Positions 35,479 to 44,305 of a stretch of DNA of 64,000 nt are shown here, piece after piece. The notes beneath the pieces were generated by a model. That model was given only the letters and a program-made list of their open reading frames with translations. It was not told where the DNA came from and ran no database searches. Origin of the DNA: CBFDBF01 sp050304615 (GTDB lineage: Bacteria; Pseudomonadota; Gammaproteobacteria; Chromatiales; Chromatiaceae); NCBI GenBank assembly GCA_050304615.1, contig JBNLDW010000008.1, forward strand, positions 1-64,000. Direction: 5' to 3'. The position numbers were made by a program, and so were the translations under genes. The number at the start of each line of letters is the position of its first letter. Position 1 is the first letter of the stretch.

Positions 35479-35596
35479 ATGCGCATTCTTTTGATCAATA
35501 TTGCTCATCCGGCAATTGGCAGCCGCATCCCGGATGATCATCCAGCCTGACCGCGAGCTGTGCCACGCCATGCGTTGGTACCTGACAACAGCATAA
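35479..35596 (+). pseudogene. Remnant of a B12-binding/radical SAM-like gene
   Basis: AAGGAG at 35467-35472 precedes ATG 35479, which encodes MRILLINIAHPAIGSRIPDD. This resembles the N-terminus of cobalamin-binding radical SAM proteins. The frame stops at 35550, while a shifted frame continues as IIQPDRELCHAMRWYLTTA to a TAA at 35594-35596, looking like the end of a protein. I read this as one gene with a large internal deletion. Family assignment from 20 residues is tentative. Confidence 0.4.
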
Positions 35597-35816
35597 ATAG
35601 GCCCAACTAGTCGTGTCTGATTGGGTCATTTCCCTCTTTACCGCGTCAATTCCCCCAGTGATGAACTAGGGGCCAATCTAACCACTGAAACCATTATCTG
35701 AAATGGGGGTCCATTGGTATACTGACCTGTATCATGCCAATGGCTGTATCAAGCCATTCCGCATATACTAGGCTGGCGTTAAACCAAAATGTCCTGACGA
35801 AACAGAACAATTAAAT

Positions 35817-37067
35817 ATGAATATCCGAAAGCCCACTCCTCTATCCTTAGTGCTGTTTTTTGCGGGTGTCGCACTGCTTTTGTGGTTGTTCAAACCATCC
35901 GCAGATAAGAGCATGATGCCACCAACCCCGATTCTCACCGTGGAAACAATAGCCGTTGAGCCAAAAGAGTATCAGGTAATGATTGGCTCTTTTGGGCGCA
36001 TAGAGCCACGTGTCCAGGGAAATCTGGTGGCACAGGTATCCGGTCAGATCATTGAGGTAAGCCCCAACTTTCGAGATGGTGGTTTTTTTGGAAAGGGAGA
36101 GGTGCTGGTCAAGATAGACCCGCGCGACTATGAGATACAGGTAGATATTGCAGCCGCTGAGCTGGCAAATGCAGAGGTCAACTATGCTGAGCAGCAGGTG
36201 CTGGCTGATCAGGCAGTCAATGACAGAAAGACACTGCGCAAAAAGGGCACTGCTTCAGATTTTGCCCTAAATATACCGCAATTGGCAGCAGCTAAATCAC
36301 AGGTTGGAGCAGCCCAGGCAAAGCTTAAGAAGGCCAAATTGGATGTGGAACGCACCATGATCCGGGCACCTTACTCTGGACGTATTCTGACCAAGAGTGT
36401 CGATATAGGAGAGGTGGTTTCCGCCAACACCAGCCTGGCCAGTTTGTACGCAACCGATCTGGTTGAGGTTCACCTGCCAGTCAAGAATAGTGAGTTGCCG
36501 TTTATTGACCTGCCGGAACCAACCGTGTCTGCTGGGCGAGAGAGAGAAGCCTTGGCAAAAGTGAAGATCATAAACAGGCTGGGAGATGATGAGCAGCCCT
36601 GGTCGGCGGTGCTGGTACGGGCGGCAGGCGCAATTGACGAACAGAGCCAACAACTTAATGTGACAGCGCAGATTGACCATCCCTATGCCAGTGATAAGGA
36701 TGGCCGCCGCCCGCTGAAGATCGGGCAGTATGTTACGGCGGAGATAGAGGGCAAGACCATATCAGGTGCCATAGTCATCCCCAATGCGGCAATCTATCAA
36801 GGCAGCTATGTCTACATATATCAGGACGGTCTGCTGCAACGCAGAGATATTGAAATTGCCTGGCAAAACAGCCAAGAGGCCTTGATAAAGCAGGGTATCA
36901 GCGCTGGTGAAGAGTTGGTTCTCACACCGCTTGGCAGGGTCAGTAGCGGTACTCCAGTCAAAAAGCTGGGGCCGGATCCGGATAATGAGTCGCCAGATCG
37001 CAGGCAAGGCCAGATGGAAGGTAAAACGCCAGGATCCAAAGCTCGCAAACAGGAGCAGCAGAGATGA
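35817..37067 (+). CDS. RND efflux periplasmic adaptor (MFP)
   Basis: HlyD/AcrA-type membrane fusion protein of 416 residues. One N-terminal membrane anchor (about 11-27), a lipoyl-like half motif (GNLVAQVSGQIIEVSPNFRDGGFFGKGEVLVKIDP), an alpha-helical hairpin rich in Ala/Gln (about 105-175), the second lipoyl half (APYSGRILTKSVDIGEVV) and beta-barrel domains. The stop overlaps the pump gene (ATGA at 37064-37067). Connects the inner-membrane pump to an outer-membrane channel encoded elsewhere. Confidence 0.92.
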   Translation: MNIRKPTPLSLVLFFAGVALLLWLFKPSADKSMMPPTPILTVETIAVEPKEYQVMIGSFGRIEPRVQGNLVAQVSGQIIEVSPNFRDGGFFGKGEVLVKIDPRDYEIQVDIAAAELANAEVNYAEQQVLADQAVNDRKTLRKKGTASDFALNIPQLAAAKSQVGAAQAKLKKAKLDVERTMIRAPYSGRILTKSVDIGEVVSANTSLASLYATDLVEVHLPVKNSELPFIDLPEPTVSAGREREALAKVKIINRLGDDEQPWSAVLVRAAGAIDEQSQQLNVTAQIDHPYASDKDGRRPLKIGQYVTAEIEGKTISGAIVIPNAAIYQGSYVYIYQDGLLQRRDIEIAWQNSQEALIKQGISAGEELVLTPLGRVSSGTPVKKLGPDPDNESPDRRQGQMEGKTPGSKARKQEQQR

Positions 37068-40000
37068 TCGCATGGTTTGCGCGCAATCATGTCGCGGCAA
37101 ATCTGTTGATGGCAAGCCTGCTTGTAGTAGGTCTGTTCTCCCTGTCTGAACGTATTCCCCTAGAGGTATTTCCTACCCTGGACGCAGAGCAGGTGAATGT
37201 CAGTATCTCCTTGCGTGGTGCAACCCCGGAGGATGCAGAGCAGAGTGTCGCTATCCTGGTGGAGGAGGCGGTGCAGGATTTAGAAGGTGTTGAGGAGATA
37301 ACTAGTCGTTCTACTGAGGGCTCGGCTCAGGTAACTATAGAAGTTGACTCCAACCACAATCCTAGAGAGCTGCTGTCAGATATCAAAAGTCGCGTTGATG
37401 CCATCAACAATTTTCCGGTCGAAGCAGAAAAGCCGATAATAACCCTGGTAACCAGACTCCGCGAAGTCATCTCTGTAGCCATAGCAGGACCCTATGCAGA
37501 GAAAGAGATACGCGCCATGGCCGAGCGGGTGCGTGATGATCTGCTGCGTATCCCTGGGGTAACCCAGGTTGAGCTGGATTCTGTGCGTAACTATGAGATT
37601 GCCATTGAGATATCAGAGAATAGACTGCGCCAGTATGGCATCTCATTAAAGCAGGTGGCAGATACAATGGGCAAAAGCGCCCAGGATATGTCTGCTGGCA
37701 GCATCAAGGCCGAGGGTGGGGAGATCCTCATCCGATCCAAGGGCAAGGCCTATACTCGAGAACAGTTTGAAAATATCGTGGTCCTTACCCGACCGAATGG
37801 AAGCCAGGTGCAGGTCAAGGATCTGGCCCACGTGATTGATGGGTTTGAGGAGTCTAATCTGCTCAGCCGTTTTAATGGTCAGACAGCAGCATTTGTAGAT
37901 GTCTATCGAGTAGGTGATCAGAGTGCGATAGAGGTAGCAGACAAGGTAAAGGCCTACGTCAGTTCGCGCCAGACCGATCTGCCAAAGGGGATGGAGCTGA
38001 CCATATGGCGTGATCGTTCCACGATTGTCAAAAAACGTCTCCAGACCCTTACCAATAATGCTATTCAAGGCGGCATTCTAGTATTGCTACTACTCACGTT
38101 ATTCCTGCGGCCATACATTGCCTTCTGGGTATTCATTGGTATCCCGGTGAGCTTTATGGGGGCGTTTGTCTCCATGTCATATTTCGATGTGACTATGAAT
38201 CTTGTAAGCCTGTTCGCTTTTCTGCTGGTTTTGGGTATTGTGGTGGATGATGCCATTGTGACTGGTGAAAACGTATACACTCATTTACGCCACTCTGAAA
38301 ATGGATTGGACGCTGCGATCAATGGCACCAAGGAGGTAGCCGTTCCGGTCACCTTTGGTGTTTTAACCACCATCGCCGCCTTTCTCCCACTGGCCTTTGT
38401 TGAGGGTACTCGCGGGCAACTATTTGCTCAGATCCCGATTGTGGTTATCCCTATACTTATCTTCTCACTGATTGAGTCCAAGCTTGTACTACCGGCCCAC
38501 CTGAAACATATAAAGCTACGCTCAGAGAAGCAGAGCACAGGCAGACTGGAGCGCATACAGCTCAGGTTTGCGGACGGTTTTGAGCGTGCAGTATTGAAGT
38601 ACTATGAACCACTCCTGCGGGTTGTGCTGGTCAATAAGAGGAGCACTCTGGTTGCATTTACCGGCATCCTGTTCCTTATGGTTATGCTTATAATTACCGG
38701 CTATACAAGATTCACCTTTTTCCCACGGGTAGAGAGCGAGCTGGCCAGGGCCACCCTGACTATGCCTGCTGGCACTGTGTTTGAGGTGACTGACAATTAC
38801 GTAAGAAAAATCAACGATGCTGCCTTTGCGCTGAAAAAGAAATATCGGAGCGACGAAGAGGGCGATCTCATCCTGAACATTCAATCGACAACCGGCGGAT
38901 CAGGCTCCAATACCGGGCGTGTGATGTTTGAGATTGTGTCGCCGGAAGATCGCAAATCAAAAACAACTAGTTCTCAACTGGTGCGGGAGTGGAGAAAGAT
39001 GATCGGCGTTCTGCCAGGGGCAGAATCTCTAACTTTCAGAGCAGAGATAGGGCACGGCGGGAGCCCTATAGATATCCAGTTCTCAGGTAATGACTTTTCC
39101 ACACTCTCAGAGATTGCGGACAAAGTGAAGGAGCAACTGCATCAATATCCAGTTATATTTGATATCGAAGACAGTATTTCGGACGGCAAGGAGGAGCTGC
39201 AGCTTGAACTCAAACCTGAAGCCCATGCCCTTGGTTTTACCCGTGCAGATGTGCTCAATCAGATACGCCACGGTTTTTTTGGTTATCAGGTGCAGCGGAT
39301 ACAGCGTGGGCGCGACGACATCAGAGTGATGGTGCGGTATCCAGAATCCGAAAGGAAGTCTGTGTTCAACCTGTCTGATCAGCGCATTATCAACAGCAGT
39401 GGACAGAGCGTTCCACTGGGACAAATAGTCGAGTTGAGTCCAGGGAAAAGCCCCGCATCGATCATTCATATAAACAGGTATCGCACGGTTAAGGTTACAG
39501 CGGACATCAATAAGGATAAGGCAAACATGACCTTAATCCAGAAAGAGCTGGGCGAATTTCTGCACAAGACTATGGCGCAATATCCAGGAGTTAGTTATAA
39601 GTTTGCTGGCGAGGCGGAAGAGCAGCAGCAGTCACTGCACTCAATGTTGCTGGGTCTGGTGATAGTGCTGTTTATAATCTATGCGCTGCTGGCCATACCA
39701 TTCAGGTCATACGCTCAGCCACTTATTGTTATGTCTGTAATCCCATTCGGTGCCATTGGCGCCCTGGGTGGACACTGGATCATGGGTGCAAATCTCACTA
39801 TGCCAAGTCTGCTCGGCATGATGGCGTTGGTTGGGATTGTAGTAAACGACAGCCTAGTGTTGGTGGATTACATCAACAAGAAAAAAGATGAATTAGGTAT
39901 TAATGAGGCTGTACTCAGGGCAGGGGCGGCGCGTTTTCGACCGGTGATGCTCACATCTCTTACTACTTTTATAGGTCTGATGCCGCTGTTGTTTGAACAA

Positions 40001-40237
40001 TCAACCCAGGCTCAATTCCTCATACCCATGGCTGTATCACTTGGTTTCGGTGTTCTGTTTGCTACCTTTATTACTTTGCTGCTGGTGCCTGTAAACTACA
40101 TGCTGTTAGAAATTGGCAGAGTGAGAGTGAAGCATTTTATTAGCGAATTTTCGTTTAGTTCAGCATGGAGTGGCGGGGCTAAAAAGTTAAGTGAATTCTC
40201 ATTTGACTCTATTTGGAAAAACATTACAAAAAAGTGA
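37064..40237 (+). CDS. RND-family efflux transporter, inner-membrane pump
   Basis: Proton-driven tripartite pump subunit of 1057 residues with the AcrB-like plan: TM1 (about 10-28), large periplasmic loop, TM2-6 (about 335-480), second loop, TM8-12 (about 860-1030). TM4 holds the GIVVDDAIV motif with the paired Asp of the proton relay. It belongs to the branch that starts MIAWFARNHVAANLLM, often of unknown substrate. Operon with the adaptor; no outer-membrane factor gene follows. Confidence 0.93.
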   Translation: MIAWFARNHVAANLLMASLLVVGLFSLSERIPLEVFPTLDAEQVNVSISLRGATPEDAEQSVAILVEEAVQDLEGVEEITSRSTEGSAQVTIEVDSNHNPRELLSDIKSRVDAINNFPVEAEKPIITLVTRLREVISVAIAGPYAEKEIRAMAERVRDDLLRIPGVTQVELDSVRNYEIAIEISENRLRQYGISLKQVADTMGKSAQDMSAGSIKAEGGEILIRSKGKAYTREQFENIVVLTRPNGSQVQVKDLAHVIDGFEESNLLSRFNGQTAAFVDVYRVGDQSAIEVADKVKAYVSSRQTDLPKGMELTIWRDRSTIVKKRLQTLTNNAIQGGILVLLLLTLFLRPYIAFWVFIGIPVSFMGAFVSMSYFDVTMNLVSLFAFLLVLGIVVDDAIVTGENVYTHLRHSENGLDAAINGTKEVAVPVTFGVLTTIAAFLPLAFVEGTRGQLFAQIPIVVIPILIFSLIESKLVLPAHLKHIKLRSEKQSTGRLERIQLRFADGFERAVLKYYEPLLRVVLVNKRSTLVAFTGILFLMVMLIITGYTRFTFFPRVESELARATLTMPAGTVFEVTDNYVRKINDAAFALKKKYRSDEEGDLILNIQSTTGGSGSNTGRVMFEIVSPEDRKSKTTSSQLVREWRKMIGVLPGAESLTFRAEIGHGGSPIDIQFSGNDFSTLSEIADKVKEQLHQYPVIFDIEDSISDGKEELQLELKPEAHALGFTRADVLNQIRHGFFGYQVQRIQRGRDDIRVMVRYPESERKSVFNLSDQRIINSSGQSVPLGQIVELSPGKSPASIIHINRYRTVKVTADINKDKANMTLIQKELGEFLHKTMAQYPGVSYKFAGEAEEQQQSLHSMLLGLVIVLFIIYALLAIPFRSYAQPLIVMSVIPFGAIGALGGHWIMGANLTMPSLLGMMALVGIVVNDSLVLVDYINKKKDELGINEAVLRAGAARFRPVMLTSLTTFIGLMPLLFEQSTQAQFLIPMAVSLGFGVLFATFITLLLVPVNYMLLEIGRVRVKHFISEFSFSSAWSGGAKKLSEFSFDSIWKNITKK

Positions 40238-40393
40238 TGTCCAGACATCCGCGTTATTATTGATAATGTTGTTTCTCATGTCCTATTAAGTACAAACTTA
40301 GGGGGCGATGTGGTAAATCTAGCTGTTCTTGATGCAGTGACTTGGACATATCACGGTACTTGGCGGTAAGCCATTTCACAAACGGAGTTGCCT

Positions 40394-41341
40394 GTGGAAT
40401 ATAAAGACTATTACAAAATTATGGGCCTGAAGCATGATGCTTCGCAGGATGATATTAAACGCGCCCACAGAAAGCTGGCGCGAAAGTATCATCCTGATGT
40501 CAGTAAAGAGCCTGATGCTGAAGCAAAGTTTAAAGAGGCTGGCGAGGCCTACGAGGTACTCAAAGACCCAGAAAAGCGTGCGGCCTATGATCGTCTGGGT
40601 GACAACCTGAAGGCAGGGCAGGACTTTCACCCGCCACCTAACTGGGATTCTGGTTTTGAGTTTCGCGGTGGCGGTTTTACCCAGGCTGATATGGGCGGCT
40701 TTAGTGACTTTTTCGAAGAGCTGTTTGGCCAGCAGGGCCGTGGAGGTCATGCGGCCTACAGTACTCAGTTCAACGCCAGCGGTCAGGATCATCATGCCAA
40801 GGTGGTAGTGGATTTGGAAGACGCCTTTCATGCAGGCACACGTAGCATTACCTTGCAATCACCAGAGCTAGATGCGCAGGGTCAAATGCATCTAACAAAC
40901 CGCACACTTAACGTGAAGATCCCCAAGGGCATCAAGGAAGGGCAACAGATTAGACTCGCAGGTCAGGGCGCGCCTGGCATGGGGAAAGGTGTGAAGGGTG
41001 ATCTCTATCTGGAGATTCATTTCAAACCACACCCAATCTACCGTGCGGAGGGTGCCAACCTGCATATGCAACTGCCGGTAGCTCCCTGGGAGGCTGCTTT
41101 AGGCGCAACTGTAAAAGCGCCAACACCTAATGGTGCAGTGGATCTTAAGATTCCACCTGGTTCAAACAGTGGCAACAGGCTGCGGCTTAAAGGGCGCGGC
41201 ATACCGGGCAATCCTGCGGGTGATATCTACGTGACCTTGAGTGTGGTGGCGCCCCCGGCCAATACCGAACAGGCCAAGGCGATCTATAAAGAGATGGAAA
41301 GCAAGCTTGCTTTCAACCCACGCGCTGAGATGGGGGTATAG
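40394..41341 (+). CDS. cbpA: Curved DNA-binding protein CbpA (DnaJ homologue)
   Basis: J-domain co-chaperone of DnaK that also binds curved DNA. The start is GTG 40394 (MEYKDYYKIMG, as in the family) with GGAG at 40384-40387; a TTG two codons earlier is less likely. J domain about 2-70 with HPD in KYHPDVSK; Gly/Phe-rich linker; two C-terminal beta-barrel substrate domains (about 115-300). There is no zinc-finger region, which separates it from DnaJ. 315 residues. Operon with cbpM. Confidence 0.94.
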   Translation: MEYKDYYKIMGLKHDASQDDIKRAHRKLARKYHPDVSKEPDAEAKFKEAGEAYEVLKDPEKRAAYDRLGDNLKAGQDFHPPPNWDSGFEFRGGGFTQADMGGFSDFFEELFGQQGRGGHAAYSTQFNASGQDHHAKVVVDLEDAFHAGTRSITLQSPELDAQGQMHLTNRTLNVKIPKGIKEGQQIRLAGQGAPGMGKGVKGDLYLEIHFKPHPIYRAEGANLHMQLPVAPWEAALGATVKAPTPNGAVDLKIPPGSNSGNRLRLKGRGIPGNPAGDIYVTLSVVAPPANTEQAKAIYKEMESKLAFNPRAEMGV

Positions 41342-41344
41342 GAC

Positions 41345-41653
41345 ATGACCAGGCAAACCGTATTAACTGGCATCATTGTGGAAGATAGCTCCGAGTTTAC
41401 CTTGGGTGAACTCAGCCGCGCCTGTGGCAAGCCCGCAGAATGGATATTGGCGTTGATAGAAGAGGGCGTGATTGAGCCGGTAGGGAAGGATCAAGCCAAT
41501 TGGCATTTTCGTGGTTACTGTCTGCGGCGTGTGCGTATTGTGCAGCGGCTACAGTCAGACCTTGGTCTCAACCTAGCCGGTGCGGCCCTGGCGTTGGAGT
41601 TATTGGACGAGGTAGAGGCCTTGCGTAATAGAGTCGCTGCATTGGAGCAATAA
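41345..41653 (+). CDS. cbpM: Chaperone modulatory protein CbpM
   Basis: 102-residue MerR-like helix-turn-helix protein that inhibits the CbpA J domain. Typical features: FTLGELSRACGKPAEWILALIEEGVIEP, then HFRGYCLRRVRIVQRLQSDL, and a Leu-rich C-terminal helix. Starts 3 bases after cbpA. Confidence 0.92.
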   Translation: MTRQTVLTGIIVEDSSEFTLGELSRACGKPAEWILALIEEGVIEPVGKDQANWHFRGYCLRRVRIVQRLQSDLGLNLAGAALALELLDEVEALRNRVAALEQ

Positions 41654-41697
41654 ATACGCTTGGTATTTCTTGGCTTATTTACGATAGAGTGAGGGTA

Positions 41698-42159
41698 ATG
41701 GCGGAAGCAGAACTGTTTATGCGGCATGCACTGGAGTTGGCCCGTCGGGCAGAGTCCGAGGGCGAGGTGCCGGTGGGTGCCGTTCTGGTTCGCAATGGGG
41801 AGGTGATAGGCGAGGGCTGGAACCGTCCCATAGGTAGCAACGATCCATCGGCCCATGCCGAGATCCAGGCGCTTAGAGATGCTGGCAGCCGGGTCGGTAA
41901 CTATCGCCTACCGGATACTACCCTCTACGTAACCCTGGAGCCGTGCCCTATGTGTGCCAGCGCTTTGATCCACGCCCGCGTGGCCAAGGTGGTATTTGGG
42001 GCCTATGACCCCAAGGGCGGGGCTGCGGGGAGTGTGTTTGACCTGCTGCCGCCAGATGGGCGGTTTAACCACAGCATGGAGTGTAGCGGTGGGGTACTAC
42101 AAGAAGAGTGCAGCAACCAGCTGCGGGAGTTCTTTGCTAGACGCAGAGGGTCGAGCTAG
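41698..42159 (+). CDS. tadA: tRNA-specific adenosine deaminase TadA
   Basis: Deaminates A34 to inosine in tRNA-Arg(ACG). 153 residues. Zinc site: HAEIQAL with catalytic Glu, and PCPMCASAL. ATG 41698 gives MAEAELFMRHAL; a GTG three codons earlier is possible, but GAGGG would then lie inside the gene. It stands alone after cbpM. Confidence 0.95.
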   Translation: MAEAELFMRHALELARRAESEGEVPVGAVLVRNGEVIGEGWNRPIGSNDPSAHAEIQALRDAGSRVGNYRLPDTTLYVTLEPCPMCASALIHARVAKVVFGAYDPKGGAAGSVFDLLPPDGRFNHSMECSGGVLQEECSNQLREFFARRRGSS

Positions 42160-42320
42160 ATAGGCCTCTAGAGTACAGGGAGATAAAAGGATATTTGGAT
42201 TACTAGAATATCTAACATAGTAAAGTTTGTTGTGGCTTGGCATGTATAGAATTCTTCCACGAATCAGGGCTCTTGTACTCTGGTGAAAAAGAGCATTAAA
42301 ACGGCAACATGGGAGTACCC

Positions 42321-43733
42321 GTGAAAAACACACAAGTTGAGAAGTATAACTTCAGCATAGTACGTTGGTTTGTTTTGCTGGCTGTTATCTATCTAGCTGT
42401 AGGCACTCTTGTTGGTCTCATTATAGCAGTGCAACTATCTTGGCCGGCTGTCTACCTGCATATTCCATTTCTTAGCTTTGCTCATCTGCAATCGCTGCAT
42501 GCTAGCGTGGTTGTATTCGCCTTCGGGGGATGTTCCCTGATAGCTGCCGTTTACTACTCAGTGCAACGTACTTGTAGCGTTCGTCTGTGGAGTGATGTGC
42601 TTGGATGGTTTGTTTTAGTGGGGTTAAACCTGATTTTTGTCTATACGGCATTCTATGCGGTATGTATTAGGCTGTTCCTGGGGATTACCTCAGTTGAAGA
42701 GTTCGCATCGCTGAGGTTGGAAATAGATAGCGCCATAGTACTGGTTCTGGTGGCTTTTACCGTGAACTTTGTGATGACTATTGTCACTCGCAAGGCTGGC
42801 CGTATTTATGTTTCCAACTGGTTCTTTATGGGTATGATAGTGATGGTCGCCTACCTGTATGTGAACAACAGCATCGCCATCCCGGCGAGGCAAATCACCT
42901 CCTTCTCAATGCCTGCCGTAGCGCATGACACCTTTTCCACGGCACTCTTCTATCTGTCCACCGGTTTTCTCGGCATGATGTATTACATCGTACCGCAACA
43001 GGCTAAAAGACCTATATTCTCCTACCGTCTAGCTGTTATCCACATCTGTACACTAATGTTAGGTTGTGTATGGCTTGGTGCTCATAATCTGAAGCACGCT
43101 GCCATTCCCATTCCTGACTGGATCGATTCTTTTGGTGGCACAGTTTCTCTGGCCTTGATCATTGTTTCCTTGGGCGGCTTTGTTAACTTCATACTGACCA
43201 TTTCTGGATCATGGGATAAGTTGCGTACGGACTACATCCTGCGCTTCCTACTCGTGTCTTTGATATTCTATGCCATATCTAGCATCGAAAGCCCGGTTTT
43301 GTCTTTTGTGTCAGTAAACGATCTCTCTAGCTACACCGATTGGACCGTTGGTGACGCGCACTCTTATGCACTGGGTTGTGTGTCCATGGCATGTATTGGC
43401 GCGCTGTACCATTTGGCTGAGAAGCTGTGGAACACCAGTATCTACTCCGCCAAGCTCGTAAACCTCCATTTCTGGATGTCAATAGTAGGTGTGGTTGTTT
43501 ACATAGGCGCAATGCAGGTATCGGGCATCATGCAGGGCCTGATGTGGAGGGCCTATGATGAAAGCGGTGCACTTGCCTATACATTTGCCGAATCGGTTGA
43601 GGCTATGCATCCATACTATGTGATGCGTGTTGTCGGCGGTGTAATATACATGGCCGGTGTGGTTGTCATGTTGTACAACCTCGCAATGACTATCCGTCAG
43701 GCAGCAGGGCAGAGGGAGTTGACAGATAATTAG
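42321..43733 (+). CDS. CcoN-like haem-copper oxidase subunit I lacking the catalytic site
   Basis: 470 residues, twelve transmembrane segments, clearly alignable to cbb3 oxidase CcoN (AFGGCSLIAAVYYSVQRTC, GFLGMMYY, SGSWDKLRTD, SYTDWTVG). From GTG 42321 (GGGAG at 42311-42315) the numbering nearly matches Pseudomonas stutzeri CcoN. Low-spin haem b ligands His60 and His347 are kept. The high-spin haem b3 ligand His345 is Asp, CuB ligand His207 aligns with Phe205, and the CuB pair His257-His258 is His255-Asn256. It therefore cannot be an ordinary oxygen reductase and probably carries one haem b. No ccoO, ccoP or ccoQ is adjacent. Role unknown: electron relay, sensor or assembly partner are possible. 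Confidence 0.85.
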   Translation: MKNTQVEKYNFSIVRWFVLLAVIYLAVGTLVGLIIAVQLSWPAVYLHIPFLSFAHLQSLHASVVVFAFGGCSLIAAVYYSVQRTCSVRLWSDVLGWFVLVGLNLIFVYTAFYAVCIRLFLGITSVEEFASLRLEIDSAIVLVLVAFTVNFVMTIVTRKAGRIYVSNWFFMGMIVMVAYLYVNNSIAIPARQITSFSMPAVAHDTFSTALFYLSTGFLGMMYYIVPQQAKRPIFSYRLAVIHICTLMLGCVWLGAHNLKHAAIPIPDWIDSFGGTVSLALIIVSLGGFVNFILTISGSWDKLRTDYILRFLLVSLIFYAISSIESPVLSFVSVNDLSSYTDWTVGDAHSYALGCVSMACIGALYHLAEKLWNTSIYSAKLVNLHFWMSIVGVVVYIGAMQVSGIMQGLMWRAYDESGALAYTFAESVEAMHPYYVMRVVGGVIYMAGVVVMLYNLAMTIRQAAGQRELTDN

Positions 43734-43737
43734 AAAG

Positions 43738-43783
43738 CATGGTCAGAGAATAAAATACCAGGCACAATTACTCTCTGACCATG
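43738..43783. repeat. GGTCAGAG palindrome between convergent genes
   Basis: CATGGTCAGAG (43738-43748) and CTCTGACCATG (43773-43783) form a perfect 11-bp stem. It sits between the stops of the CcoN-like gene and the zinc-ribbon gene and is the first of a series of related palindromes in this island. It could terminate both. Confidence 0.7.
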
Positions 43784-43791
43784 GCTGGTTA

Positions 43792-44250
43792 TTAGGCGTG
43801 ACTATTATTCCATTCCTTCTTAAACATCTGGGTCAATATGATGATTCCGCATAGAGTGCCAATAGGAAATCCGATAAGAATTACAATTCCTATTACAATT
43901 GACAGTGGGCGCGCCCATGATTTCTTTTTGACAAGCCCTTCCGCTGCGAGTAAATGGATTGTGGCTGGTAGTAATAAAATAAGCATATACGCGTGCCCAT
44001 TAAAATCTCTGCCAATAAACACAAGAAAAGTCGGTATTGCGAGCAAAATGAAATACATCCATCCCAATATACGATGTACTGTAGAAGCTGTTTTCCTTGC
44101 CTTTGCTAACACTTCTTCAGGGTCAACAACTACTTCTGGCAAGTTATTCTCCAAGTTTATCCCACCCTCATCGATCAGCGACACATCACAGATATTGCAA
44201 TATGAAGCGTGATCTTCATATTCGGTGCCACATATTTCACATGTAATCAT
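43792..44250 (-). CDS. Zinc-ribbon membrane protein
   Basis: 152 residues. N-terminal zinc ribbon CEICGTEYEDHASYCNIC (Cys-x2-Cys, Cys-x2-Cys), a short linker, then three hydrophobic segments (about 60-78, 86-102, 116-140). Good Shine-Dalgarno (AAGGGGA) before the ATG. Family and function not recognised. It is the terminal gene of the minus-strand island. Confidence 0.7.
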   Translation of the reverse strand: MITCEICGTEYEDHASYCNICDVSLIDEGGINLENNLPEVVVDPEEVLAKARKTASTVHRILGWMYFILLAIPTFLVFIGRDFNGHAYMLILLLPATIHLLAAEGLVKKKSWARPLSIVIGIVILIGFPIGTLCGIIILTQMFKKEWNNSHA

Positions 44251-44305
44251 TAACGTCCCCTTTTGATTGCTGCCCCCTGATTAATAAAGTACAAGTTTAC
44301 GCTGC

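Noticed and set aside
42321..43733. Active cbb3 oxidase catalytic subunit
   Set aside because: Three of the catalytic ligands are replaced (His345 to Asp, His207 to Phe, His258 to Asn) and no ccoO/ccoP genes adjoin.
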